Source: an uncultured Collinsella sp.
GTDB taxonomy: Bacteria; Actinomycetota; Coriobacteriia; Coriobacteriales; Coriobacteriaceae
Direction: 5' to 3'
Assembly: GCA_958405565.1 (NCBI GenBank)
Contig: CATYEN010000015.1
Coordinates: forward strand, 1-43,483
DNA length: 43,483 bases
Positions 9,696 to 16,846 of this stretch are shown in pieces; position 1 is the stretch's first letter; each line of letters begins with the position of its first letter. Under the pieces are notes generated by a model that ran no database searches, was not told where the DNA came from, and saw only the letters and a program-made list of their open reading frames with translations. Made by a program: the position numbers and the translations under genes.

Positions 9696-11414
9696 ATGAA
9701 GACAACCAAGAACATCGCCCGCCTGGCAGTAACCGCCGGCCTTACCGCAGCTCTGAGCTTTGGCGGCGTCATGGCGCCAGTGACCATGGCGTTTGCTGAT
9801 GGTGCCGCGAACGGTTCGGTGAATATCACGAACGTTCAGGACAACCATACCGAATTCGATGGCTATCAGATTTTTAAGGCTGATGTTGCTACGGTCGAAG
9901 GCAAGACGGTCGTGAGCAACATCACTTGGGCGAACGATGACGTAAAGAATGCCGTCGAGGGTGTTATCAAAAAAGAAGACGCGTCTTATAAGGGGACGAC
10001 TGCGCAAGATGCTGCAGACTGGATCACGAATAAGGTACAGGGGACCAGTGATACATTTCGCGTCAGTCCTGACAGCATTGCCTATAAGATTGCTGCTGCT
10101 GTAGACGATCTTACTGAGAAAAAAACAACGACCAGTGGTACTGCCTCCGATCTTGAGCATGGTTACTGGCTCTTTGTGACCAAGGCTGACACTATTAATG
10201 AGGGCGAGGCCGGTACGTCCCCCATCTTCACTGTCGTGGGAGACACGCCCGTTAACGTCACCGAGAAAACTGGCATCCCCACCGTTGAGAAGAAGATTGT
10301 AAGCGATAAAAACGGCAAGGAGTTCGATGCCGCCGATTCCCAGATCGGCCAGGACGTGACGTACAACCTCTACGGCACAGTCGCCGAGAACTTCGACAAG
10401 TACGAGACGTATTTCTACGAGTTTTCCGACCAGATCTCCAAGGGCCTGACGCTGCAGAAGAATAGCGCCAAGGTCTATCTGTATGCTTCGGATACGGCGG
10501 CGAAAGCTGATCCGAAGCATAGAAATAATACGGGAACGGACATTACGAACGCCTTTACCGAGGTGTCCTCTAATGCTGATCCATCTGACGGTAGCGTAAC
10601 GACGACATGGACTTGCAACAACCTTAGAACTATCCAAGGTGTGACCATCACGGAGAATTCTTGCATCGTTGTCTCTTATGCGGCGCAGATTAATAAGGAC
10701 GCGGTTGTTGGTTTAAATAACAACCAAGAGGGTAACCCCAACACCGTAACGCTTTACTACTCGAACAACCCCATGACCACTGACCATGGTCAAACCGTTC
10801 CCGATACGGTCAGGGACTACACCTACGGCCTTAAGATCAACAAGGTTGACCTGGGTACCGAGAAGGCGCTCGACGGTGCCAAGTTCACTATCCAGGCTAC
10901 TGGGGTGGACGACGTCGCGTCCGATAACTTATACGTGCAGAATGACGGGTCTCTCGGTGAAAAACCTTGGGAATTTGCAACCACCAACGGCGTCATCAAA
11001 GTCACTGGTCTTGACGCCGGTGTGTATACCGTAACGGAGACTTCTGCTCCCGACGGTTACACCGCGGTTGACTCCTTCACTTTCGAGATCAAGGCGAGCA
11101 TGAATGACGATGATCCGAATGCGGGCCTTACCAACCTTACTCATAAGCTTAATGCTAACAACCAAGAGGACAAGGTCATTGCCGGCCTCACCGATAAGGA
11201 TGCCGGTGACAACAGGCTGACGGCGAAGTCCAACTCGGAGATAGATGATGAGGGCTACTACAACATCACCGTTGGCAACACCAAGCAGATTGGCCTCCCG
11301 CTGACCGGTCTTAACGGCGTGACGTTTACTTGGATTGCTGGTGGCGCGGTGCTGTGCATTGGCGTGGCGCACCTTATCCGCAGCCGTAAGCGTGACGAGG
11401 GCTCTGAGGAGTAA
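9696..11414 (+). CDS. Major (backbone-type) pilin with LPLTG sorting signal
   Basis: 572 residues. AGAGGA lies six bases before the ATG. The signal peptide is about residues 1-34 (ending AFA-DG). The N-terminal domain is paralogous to the previous gene (DGYQIF, ITWANDDV, TAQDAADW, HGYWLF, GEAGTSPI). VNVTEK (Lys191) followed by IPTVEKKIV occupies the place of the YPK pilin motif and the start of the D2 isopeptide domain. A Cna-B domain carries the E-box YTVTETSAPDGY. The tail is LPLTG (534-538), a membrane helix and a basic end. It has its own leader of 123 bases after the second pilin. It is the best candidate for the shaft subunit, assembled by a sortase encoded elsewhere. Confidence 0.87.
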   Translation: MKTTKNIARLAVTAGLTAALSFGGVMAPVTMAFADGAANGSVNITNVQDNHTEFDGYQIFKADVATVEGKTVVSNITWANDDVKNAVEGVIKKEDASYKGTTAQDAADWITNKVQGTSDTFRVSPDSIAYKIAAAVDDLTEKKTTTSGTASDLEHGYWLFVTKADTINEGEAGTSPIFTVVGDTPVNVTEKTGIPTVEKKIVSDKNGKEFDAADSQIGQDVTYNLYGTVAENFDKYETYFYEFSDQISKGLTLQKNSAKVYLYASDTAAKADPKHRNNTGTDITNAFTEVSSNADPSDGSVTTTWTCNNLRTIQGVTITENSCIVVSYAAQINKDAVVGLNNNQEGNPNTVTLYYSNNPMTTDHGQTVPDTVRDYTYGLKINKVDLGTEKALDGAKFTIQATGVDDVASDNLYVQNDGSLGEKPWEFATTNGVIKVTGLDAGVYTVTETSAPDGYTAVDSFTFEIKASMNDDDPNAGLTNLTHKLNANNQEDKVIAGLTDKDAGDNRLTAKSNSEIDDEGYYNITVGNTKQIGLPLTGLNGVTFTWIAGGAVLCIGVAHLIRSRKRDEGSEE

Positions 11415-11448
11415 TCGTTCGCCTCGAATATCAACACGAGACATGAAA

Positions 11449-11488
11449 AAGCGGGGCACCCGGTCGAATGTGATCGGGTGCCCCGCTT
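11449..11488. terminator. Bidirectional terminator between pilin and minus-strand gene
   Basis: A perfect 14-bp stem (11449-11462 with 11475-11488) around GCGGGGCACCCG, with A residues on the left foot and T-rich sequence on the right. It serves the pilin gene and, on the other strand, the convergent polymer-forming protein gene. Confidence 0.85.
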
Positions 11489-11496
11489 CGTTTGTT

Positions 11497-11525
11497 GGTG
11501 CAAAGTAACCTGACCCCTTTGTGGC
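11497..11525. repeat. GGTGCA-stem hairpin relative, degenerate copy
   Basis: GGTGCAAAGTAACCTGACCCC followed by TTTGTGGC. Read on the minus strand it matches the element at 3847-3877 at about 20 of 29 positions, including GGGG, GGTTA and TTTGCACC. One stem arm has decayed, so pairing is partial. Confidence 0.45.
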
Positions 11526-11534
11526 AGTTGGCTG

Positions 11535-12680
11535 CTAGGCGGTGGGGAGTCCTGGCATGTTGGAGGTCTGCTGGGGCTTGAGGTGGGCGTTGCGCCAGAT
11601 GATCTGGATAACGTAGCCGAGCGTGAAGACAAAGGCCACGCCGCTGATGAAATCGCCTACGAGGGGGATTGCCGTAAGCGCGCCTGCGATCACGCCGCCG
11701 GCGGCTGCCATGGCGTAGCGGTTCTGGCTGTGTCCGACCATGCGGGCGATTGCGCACCCCGCAAAGGCGCTCGACACCAACGCGATGCCGATAACGCCGC
11801 ACAAGAGGGCTCCGGCAAGCGACAGTCCGGCGATCGAGATGATCAGCAGTAGGACGGCGGGGACGATAGCGACCGTGCCCAGAAGACCGCTCACCCACAG
11901 GGGCGCGGGGTGCTGGTGGAGCATTCCGGCGGCGCTGGCGGTCGCGCGCGGAAAGACGAGCTCGAGCAGCAGAGCGATGAAGCAGGTCGAGAGCGCTGCG
12001 GCGACGATACCGCCGATGACATCGTTAACGGTGGAAGTATCTTCGTTCTCGGTGTGGTCGATCTTGAGGGCACCGACCTCGGCTCCCGCGGCACGCTCGG
12101 GGTCCTCGGAGACGTGCGCGTTCACCGTGCCGGTGATGCGGGCGTTCTTGCCCAAGATGAGCTTGTCGGCCCAGACCTCGACATCGCCCTCGACGGTGCC
12201 ATCGATGGTCACCGTGTCGCCCGCAAGCGCTGCCGACTTGGTGGAACCGCGCAGGGCAACCGTCTCGCCTATTGCATAGAAGCAGTTGGCGGTGCTGTCG
12301 GAATTGAGCACGACATGCTGACCGACGACCGTGACGCTGCCATCAACCGTAGTCTTGGCAATATCGATGGTACGCGCCGCAAGACGAATCGCGCCGCCTA
12401 CCGTGCAGTCGCGAATTGAGAGGGTATCGCCCGCAGCGATGATATCGCGGTCGATGGAGGTGTCGTCCAGGTTGAGGCTCTGACCTGCCCAGTACAGGTC
12501 ACCTTCGACGCCGGACGGAGTGGCGTCATTGTCGGTCGCAAGTACGTTGCCTGCGGTGTCCGTGCCGGCAAGAGCCGTAGCGGGAAGTGCGGTGAGCGCC
12601 AGAGCGATGAGCGCGAATAGGATGGTGATGCGGCCCCACGCTTTACGGCGCTGGGTCGACGGGAGTTGATTGTGGGGCAT
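11535..12680 (-). CDS. Polymer-forming (bactofilin-like) membrane protein
   Basis: 381 residues. The start at 12680 is set by GAAGGA seven bases upstream on the minus strand; a longer frame to 12728 has no such site. A signal peptide or anchor covers about residues 16-42. A repetitive beta-helix-like region (about 60-200) has short turns such as DTLSIRD, DGSVTVVG and GDVEVWAD, the pattern of polymer-forming cytoskeletal proteins. The C-terminal half carries about four hydrophobic segments, so the polymer domain is anchored and probably outside the membrane. It is convergent with the pilin genes. Its exact role in the envelope is unknown. Confidence 0.75.
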   Translation of the reverse strand: MPHNQLPSTQRRKAWGRITILFALIALALTALPATALAGTDTAGNVLATDNDATPSGVEGDLYWAGQSLNLDDTSIDRDIIAAGDTLSIRDCTVGGAIRLAARTIDIAKTTVDGSVTVVGQHVVLNSDSTANCFYAIGETVALRGSTKSAALAGDTVTIDGTVEGDVEVWADKLILGKNARITGTVNAHVSEDPERAAGAEVGALKIDHTENEDTSTVNDVIGGIVAAALSTCFIALLLELVFPRATASAAGMLHQHPAPLWVSGLLGTVAIVPAVLLLIISIAGLSLAGALLCGVIGIALVSSAFAGCAIARMVGHSQNRYAMAAAGGVIAGALTAIPLVGDFISGVAFVFTLGYVIQIIWRNAHLKPQQTSNMPGLPTA

Positions 12681-12786
12681 AGTGAATCCTTCGTCAGATG
12701 CTCGATATGCACCTAACAGGGTACCCAACGCGTGGGCGCTCTAAAAGAACCTCTCGGTTGCATTTCGAAGGATGAGTCCGCGCCAC

Positions 12787-13476
12787 CTACTTTTTACGGT
12801 GCAAGAAGCGTGCGATGTCCTCTTCGGTGGGGCTTTTGATGTCAAAACGCAGCGACAGCCAGCGCAGCCCCATGGTTACCGCAACGCATACGATCAACGC
12901 GGTGATGTTGCTGACGACGCCGCTCATGACAAGGCATACATAGCTCGCCGAGCCGGCGATGGCTGCGATGGCATAGAAGTTGGTGCGCTGGAAAATGCCC
13001 GGCACCACGCCCATAAAACTGTCGCGCAGCATGCCGCCGCCCACCGCGGTGAAAAAGCCCATCATGATGCACACCGCCGGCGCAAAGCCGTAGACCAGCG
13101 CCTTGTCTGCTCCGGTGGCGGCGTAGATGCCGACCGAGATGATGTCGAGCAGGGGAATGAGTTTTTCGGGTTTGTCGACGATTGCCGGGAAAATATAGAT
13201 GATGGCTGCCGTGGCAATGGAAAGCGGGAGCGCCATCGGCTGGTTGAGGATGTAGACGTTGCCCACCTGCAGCGTCATGTCGCGTAAAAGACCGCCGCCC
13301 AGGCCACAGACCACGGCAAGCGCGACCGCGCCCACCAGGTCGAGCTTGTGCTCGCGCGCAACCAGCACGCCCGAGATCGATGCAGCGACAACAGCGAACA
13401 TCTCGAGCCAAAACGGAATAGCGACCATGGCATCCGTGGCGTGTGAGGTAACGGTCATAGCGGCGACGACGGGCAA
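12787..13476 (-). CDS. TRIC-type cation channel family protein (UPF0126/YicG-like)
   Basis: 229 residues with about seven membrane helices in two similar halves, each with the signature GGGLLRD (near residue 59) or GGGMLRD (near 146). Prokaryotic members of this family form trimeric potassium-type channels. Translation most likely begins at TTG 13476, preceded by AAAGGA eight bases upstream; the first ATG at 13458 has no ribosome site. The C-terminus is cytoplasmic and basic. It is on the minus strand upstream of the polymer-forming gene, separated by 106 bases, and divergent from the nuclease islet. Confidence 0.88.
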   Translation of the reverse strand: MPVVAAMTVTSHATDAMVAIPFWLEMFAVVAASISGVLVAREHKLDLVGAVALAVVCGLGGGLLRDMTLQVGNVYILNQPMALPLSIATAAIIYIFPAIVDKPEKLIPLLDIISVGIYAATGADKALVYGFAPAVCIMMGFFTAVGGGMLRDSFMGVVPGIFQRTNFYAIAAIAGSASYVCLVMSGVVSNITALIVCVAVTMGLRWLSLRFDIKSPTEEDIARFLHRKK

Positions 13477-13591
13477 GATGGGGTCCTTTTGGTTGCGGGT
13501 TTAGACAATGCCCGTACATAGTACATGGTTGGCGGGCGTGGTGACCCTATTGCTCGGTAAACGGTTGGATGCGACGTGAGTGAAGGCCGCA

Positions 13592-13668
13592 AAACATGTA
13601 CGTCAGCCTCCAAAAACGACATTTTTCGACATCTTTGGAGGCTGACGTACATGTTTGGATTGAGCTCA
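13592..13668 (+). repeat. 77-bp inverted repeat, left copy (contains 23-bp perfect palindrome)
   Basis: The perfect arms 13592-13614 and 13634-13656 (core GTACGTCAGCCTCCAAA) enclose a 19-base loop, followed by an inner tail GGATTGAGCTCA to 13668. The whole 77 bases recur at 14781-14857 in opposite orientation with five mismatches (72 of 77). It stands between divergent genes, so it is not a simple terminator. Confidence 0.9.
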
Positions 13669-13675
13669 CAGCATG

Positions 13676-13761
13676 AGTGAGTTGATTTACTCACATCCGG
13701 TATATTCCCCCACTTCAACGGACATAAGAGTTGGATACCGGCTCAGAGCGAGAGGCCCTCA
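13676..13761 (+). promoter_or_regulatory. Putative promoter and leader of the islet gene
   Basis: TATATT at 13701-13706 is a good -10 element. No convincing -35 is seen at the right distance; GAGTTG at 13678-13683 is a poor fit. Transcription would begin near 13713, inside the islet, so the gene would not depend on flanking promoters. Confidence 0.35.
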
Positions 13762-14769
13762 ATGGATACCCCTGTTCTCATTTCGCATAAAACCGCATGG
13801 CTTGTCCATCATGCACCCCGGAATTTGGTTCAGTCTCTTGCGCGGCACGACTACCAGATAGGCGCACGAGGGATCTCCACCCAGCAACGCGTTGCGCGCA
13901 TACGACAGGCCCTTACCGACTGCGGCATTCCGTCCGATATGCTCAAGACTATCGATATCTCGGTTGTATTCGAATTCGAGCGAATTCGCACCAAAGGCGT
14001 CATTTGCCACATTCTTGGACAAAACCTTCCCTACGAGCATATTGACGAGTTGACGCCCGGAATCTTCATCGCCGACGAAGCCTTTACCTTCGTGCTCGCT
14101 GCCGAGTGGATGGATAAGATCGAATATCTCGAGTATGGCTATGAAGTTTGCGGCGATTATCGCATGGGGCTCAATCCCGCCGACCCTTATACCGAACAAC
14201 CAGCCACCACTTCCAAGGGTGAAATAACCGAACTGCTCGATCGGCACCCCGGCAAACCCGGTGCCGCACGTGCACGGCTCGCGCTCAGGCACATCTACGA
14301 TCACTCGGCCTCGCCTATGGAGACCGCTTCGGCAATCGCCCTCTCGCTCCCAACAAGCGAAGGCGGCGTTGGCATCCGAGGTATCGAACTCAACAAACCG
14401 CTCGAGATTCCTCAACGTCTCTGGCATTGCGCCAAAGCTCGAACGCTCAAAATCGATGCGCTTGTTACCTACAAGCGCAGGGAGCTCGGTATCGAATATA
14501 AGGGCGGCTTTCACGACGAGGTCAAGCGCAAGGGGGCGGATGCGGAACGAGAGGCAGTTCTCTCCCAAATGGGATATCGAATCGTTACGCTCACTTCGGC
14601 TCAGTTCAGCAGTCAGCTCGCCTTTCACCGCGCCATGAACAACATTCGCGAAGCGCTCGGCATGCCTCGCTGTACCGACACCGGGTACCAGAGAAAACAA
14701 AACGAACTACGCAAGGCGCTTATCCGCAACTGGAAAGGCATGCGAGACGAGGAGACACCTTCCGAATAG
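13762..14769 (+). CDS. Putative PD-(D/E)XK nuclease-like protein in an inverted-repeat islet
   Basis: 335 residues, no membrane segment. The C-terminal part has the pattern of DUF559/Vsr-like nuclease domains: KIDALV (Asp232), then GIEYKGGFHD (Glu245-x-Lys247), then DAEREAVLSQMGYRIVTLT, the usual R-x(n)-G-[YW]-R-V-x-x-[LF] ending. The N-terminal part (LISHKTAWLVHHAPR near residue 6) is loosely like the AbiEi-type segment that precedes such domains in some actinobacterial proteins; this is weak. GAGAGG lies seven bases before the ATG. It is the only gene between two 77-bp inverted repeats. It could be a defence or genome-maintenance factor, or the passenger of a mobile islet. The nuclease fold is inferred from motifs only. 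Confidence 0.6.
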   Translation: MDTPVLISHKTAWLVHHAPRNLVQSLARHDYQIGARGISTQQRVARIRQALTDCGIPSDMLKTIDISVVFEFERIRTKGVICHILGQNLPYEHIDELTPGIFIADEAFTFVLAAEWMDKIEYLEYGYEVCGDYRMGLNPADPYTEQPATTSKGEITELLDRHPGKPGAARARLALRHIYDHSASPMETASAIALSLPTSEGGVGIRGIELNKPLEIPQRLWHCAKARTLKIDALVTYKRRELGIEYKGGFHDEVKRKGADAEREAVLSQMGYRIVTLTSAQFSSQLAFHRAMNNIREALGMPRCTDTGYQRKQNELRKALIRNWKGMRDEETPSE

Positions 14770-14780
14770 CGCCACTCCCA

Positions 14781-14857
14781 TGAGCTCAATCCAAACGTGT
14801 ACGTCAGCCTTCAAAGATGTCGAAAAGTGTCGGTTTTGGAGGGTGACGTACATGTTT
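14781..14857 (-). repeat. 77-bp inverted repeat, right copy
   Basis: Inverted copy of 13592-13668 with five differences. Its own arms (14793-14815 and 14835-14857) pair with three mismatches, so this copy has drifted more than the left one. It begins 12 bases after the stop of the nuclease-like gene. No target-site duplication is visible outside the pair. Confidence 0.9.
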
Positions 14858-14868
14858 TTGAGGGAGGG

Positions 14869-14896
14869 GCGGGTTCGAATCCCTCCTCCTGCGCCG
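14869..14896 (+). other. tRNA-Ser 3'-end fragment (possible att remnant)
   Basis: GGGTTCGAATCCCTCCTCCT (14871-14890) is identical to the T-arm and acceptor end of the tRNA-Ser(CGA) encoded at 14961-15051 on the other strand. The next bases GCGCCG differ slightly from CCGCCA. No D-arm or anticodon arm precedes it. It starts 12 bases outside the right 77-bp repeat. tRNA 3' ends are common integration sites, so this may mark an old integration boundary. Confidence 0.7.
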
Positions 14897-14922
14897 TATT
14901 TGCTTGAAGATGACTCGATAAC

Positions 14923-14949
14923 AAAAAAGCTCCCATTGCTGGGAGCTTT
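14923..14949 (-). terminator. Intrinsic terminator of tRNA-Ser(CGA)
   Basis: The stem AAAGCTCCCA (14926-14935) pairs with TGGGAGCTTT (14940-14949). On the minus strand it ends in six T residues and lies 11 bases after the tRNA. Confidence 0.9.
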
Positions 14950-14960
14950 CTCAACCAAAA

Positions 14961-15051
14961 TGGCGGAGGAGGAGGGATTCGAACCCTCGTGACCTTATAC
15001 AGGCCAAACGGTTTTCGAGACCGCCGCATTCAACCACTCTGCCACCCCTCC
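14961..15051 (-). tRNA. tRNA-Ser (CGA anticodon)
   Basis: A class II tRNA of 91 bases including encoded CCA. The acceptor GGAGGGG pairs with CTCCTCC, the discriminator is G, and the anticodon loop TCTCGAAAA gives CGA. A long variable arm follows, with T-loop GTTCGAAT. It lies downstream of tRNA-Ser(GGA) on the same strand. Confidence 0.96.
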
Positions 15052-15060
15052 GCGTGGGGT

Positions 15061-15090
15061 AAAAACAAAGCAGGCTCGAAGGCCTGCTTT
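15061..15090 (-). terminator. Hairpin between the two tRNA-Ser genes
   Basis: AAAGCAGGC (15067-15075) pairs with GCCTGCTTT (15082-15090). On the minus strand GTTTTTA follows. It is either the terminator of tRNA-Ser(GGA) or a processing hairpin if the pair is co-transcribed. Confidence 0.75.
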
Positions 15091-15099
15091 GGAATTAAC

Positions 15100-15190
15100 T
15101 GGCGGAGAGTCAGGGATTTGAACCCTGGAGACGCTTTTGACGCCTACACGATTTCCAATCGTGCTCCTTCGGCCACTCGGACAACTCTCC
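15100..15190 (-). tRNA. tRNA-Ser (GGA anticodon)
   Basis: 91 bases with encoded CCA. The acceptor GGAGAGT pairs with ACTCTCC, the discriminator is G, and the anticodon loop ATTGGAAAT gives GGA. The variable arm is long, and the T-loop is GTTCAAAT. Confidence 0.96.
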
Positions 15191-15206
15191 GTTAAATGCG
15201 AAAGTC

Positions 15207-15234
15207 AGTATACACGAGGAATCGCAAAGTGCAA
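15207..15234 (-). promoter_or_regulatory. Promoter of the tRNA-Ser genes
   Basis: On the minus strand TTGCAC (15229-15234) and TATACT (15207-15212) are separated by 16 bases, and the tRNA begins 17 bases after the -10. Confidence 0.8.
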
Positions 15235-15597
15235 ACAGAAAAGTTGGCATTTTTTAAAACGCTCGGCCGCGCTTGGCGTTGCAGTGGGGTTTGAGGTGCC
15301 AAAAAACGGCTTCCGACCAGCGTGGTTGATCAACTCAATTGTTCAAAAGGGGTATTCATAAGCGACTTGGCAATGAATTTTTTAAAAATCTTTGGGTGGT
15401 GCTGTGGACCACTGGTATGCATTTTGCGACCACAGCCTTGTGCCCGTTGACCTGCGGCTTGGCTCAGCTTGTCCCCACGGCACCGTATCTTGTCAACAGA
15501 TCCGTCAAGCTTTTGGTCAGCATTTGGTTGGAATGCGCATGAAACGTCGTGTGAGTATGGGCATATGTGGAGGTCATGAGGTTGTAGCTGCATATTC
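15235..15597. other. Gene-poor stretch between tRNA-Ser and rpsF operon
   Basis: About 360 bases. Only short frames with no recognisable product are open here. It is more AT-rich than its surroundings. I see no hairpin family member, tRNA or promoter other than those listed on either side. Confidence 0.5.
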
Positions 15598-15626
15598 TTG
15601 CAGCCTAGGAGGTTGAAAGATATTAT
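15598..15626 (+). promoter_or_regulatory. Promoter of the rpsF-ssb-rpsR-rplI operon
   Basis: TTGCAG (15598-15603) and TATTAT (15621-15626) with a 17-base spacer, 72 bases before the rpsF start. Confidence 0.75.
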
Positions 15627-15642
15627 TACCAAGTCTTTTCCT

Positions 15643-15671
15643 GCTTCAGGCGCACCTTCACGACCTGAAGC
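15643..15671 (+). promoter_or_regulatory. Leader hairpin before rpsF, possible S6:S18 autoregulatory site
   Basis: GCTTCAGG (15643-15650) pairs with CCTGAAGC (15664-15671) around a loop with GCACC. In many bacteria the S6:S18 complex binds a hairpin in its own mRNA leader. Position and the CACC-containing loop fit, but the full consensus was not verified. Confidence 0.4.
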
Positions 15672-15697
15672 CACATTTGCCCAGAGGAGGTGACAAT

Positions 15698-15991
15698 ATG
15701 AAGGCTTATGAACTGCTGTTCTTTGTTGACCCGTCGCTCGACCCCGAGACTCGTCTCGCTGTTATGAAGCGTATCGATACCACGATCGCTGAGGGCGCTG
15801 GCAAGGTCGACTCCGTTGACGAGTGGGGCAAGCGCAAGCTCGCCTACGAGATCAACGACCTCACCGATGGTGACTACACCCTCATCAACTTCCACGCAGA
15901 TCCTACCCAGATCGCCGAGCTTGATCGCGTCCTGCGCATCACCGACGCTGTGGTCCGCCACATGATCGTCCGTCGCGACGACCAGGAGTAA
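15698..15991 (+). CDS. rpsF: 30S ribosomal protein S6
   Basis: 97 residues, typical length. It opens MKAYELLFFVDPSL and contains RKLAYEIN and YTLINFHAD, standard S6 segments; it ends DDQE. GAGGAGGTG lies six bases before the ATG at 15698, which excludes the in-frame start at 15677. S6 binds S18 in the platform of the small subunit. It is the first gene of rpsF-ssb-rpsR-rplI, the order conserved in many bacteria. Confidence 0.97.
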   Translation: MKAYELLFFVDPSLDPETRLAVMKRIDTTIAEGAGKVDSVDEWGKRKLAYEINDLTDGDYTLINFHADPTQIAELDRVLRITDAVVRHMIVRRDDQE

Positions 15992-16039
15992 GACTGTCGT
16001 TTTGGACTGGGCTTGTGCCCCAAGAGGAAGTAGTGAGTT

Positions 16040-16492
16040 ATGAGCATCAATCGAGTGAACATCACCGGTAACCTCACCCGCGATCCCGAGCTGCGCGCCA
16101 CCGCCGGCGGAACCCAGGTTCTGTCCTTTGGTGTCGCCGTGAACGATCGTCGCCGCAACGCGCAGACTGGCGAGTGGGAGGACTATCCCAACTTTGTCGA
16201 CTGCACCATGTTCGGTACCCGCGCCGAGGCCGTGAGCCGTTTCCTGGCAAAGGGAAACAAGGTCGCGATCGAGGGCAAGCTGCGCTACAGCTCTTGGGAG
16301 CGCGACGGCCAGCGCCGGAGCAAGCTTGAGGTCATCGTCGATGAGATCGAGTTTATGAGCTCCCGTGGTGGCCAGGGTGGCTACGATCAGGGTGGTTACG
16401 CCCCCGCAGCTCCCGCGCCCGCAGCACGTCCTGCCGCACCGGTGGCTACGCCGCCCGCGGTCGACGTCTACGATGAGGACATCCCGTTCTAA
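16040..16492 (+). CDS. ssb: Single-stranded DNA-binding protein
   Basis: 150 residues. The OB fold spans about 1-110 (SINRVNITGNLTRDPELR ... FVDCTMFG ... KVAIEGKL). A Gly-Tyr-Gln then Ala-Pro-rich linker follows, and the end is DEDIPF, the acidic tip that recruits replication and repair partners. It lies 48 bases after rpsF and is co-transcribed with the S6 and S18 genes. It protects single-stranded DNA during replication, linking functionally to dnaB downstream. Confidence 0.97.
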   Translation: MSINRVNITGNLTRDPELRATAGGTQVLSFGVAVNDRRRNAQTGEWEDYPNFVDCTMFGTRAEAVSRFLAKGNKVAIEGKLRYSSWERDGQRRSKLEVIVDEIEFMSSRGGQGGYDQGGYAPAAPAPAARPAAPVATPPAVDVYDEDIPF

Positions 16493-16564
16493 GGGTTGTT
16501 CACCTATTTTTGAGTGAGAGGCTGCTTCGGTTCGCCGAAGTTGCCAAATGAAAGGTATTTTGAC

Positions 16565-16831
16565 ATGGCTAATGATTTTTCTGCACGTCAGCCGCGTCGT
16601 AAGTACTGCCAGTTCTGCAAGGAGAACACTGAGTTCATCGACTATAAGGACACTCAGCTTCTCCGTAAGTACATGACCGACCGTGGCAAGATCAAGCCCC
16701 GTCGCGTCACTGGCGCTTGCACGCAGCATCAGCATGACATCGCCAACGCCATCAAGCGCGCCCGCGAGATGGCTCTCCTGCCGTACACCGTCCCCGTGGT
16801 TTCCTCTCGTGGCAACCGCGACCGCGGCTAA
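16565..16831 (+). CDS. rpsR: 30S ribosomal protein S18, zinc-binding form
   Basis: 88 residues. The start at 16565 follows AAAGGT; the in-frame start at 16514 is upstream of it and has no ribosome site. It contains RRKYCQFCKEN and the core IDYKDTQLLRKY. CQFC plus a later ACTQHQ gives the Cys/His set of the zinc-binding (C+) type; many actinobacteria also encode a cysteine-free copy that replaces it under zinc starvation, but none is in this window. It partners S6. Confidence 0.96.
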   Translation: MANDFSARQPRRKYCQFCKENTEFIDYKDTQLLRKYMTDRGKIKPRRVTGACTQHQHDIANAIKRAREMALLPYTVPVVSSRGNRDRG

Positions 16832-16846
16832 GAAGGGAGACGCATC

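Noticed and set aside
13592..13656. Palindrome as a terminator
   Set aside because: It stands between two divergent genes, so no transcript needs to end there, and there is no proper T run.
14780..15195. Short open frames overlapping the tRNA-Ser genes
   Set aside because: They consist of tRNA sequence read as protein (for example EEGFEP and GIRTR-type strings), a well-known artefact.
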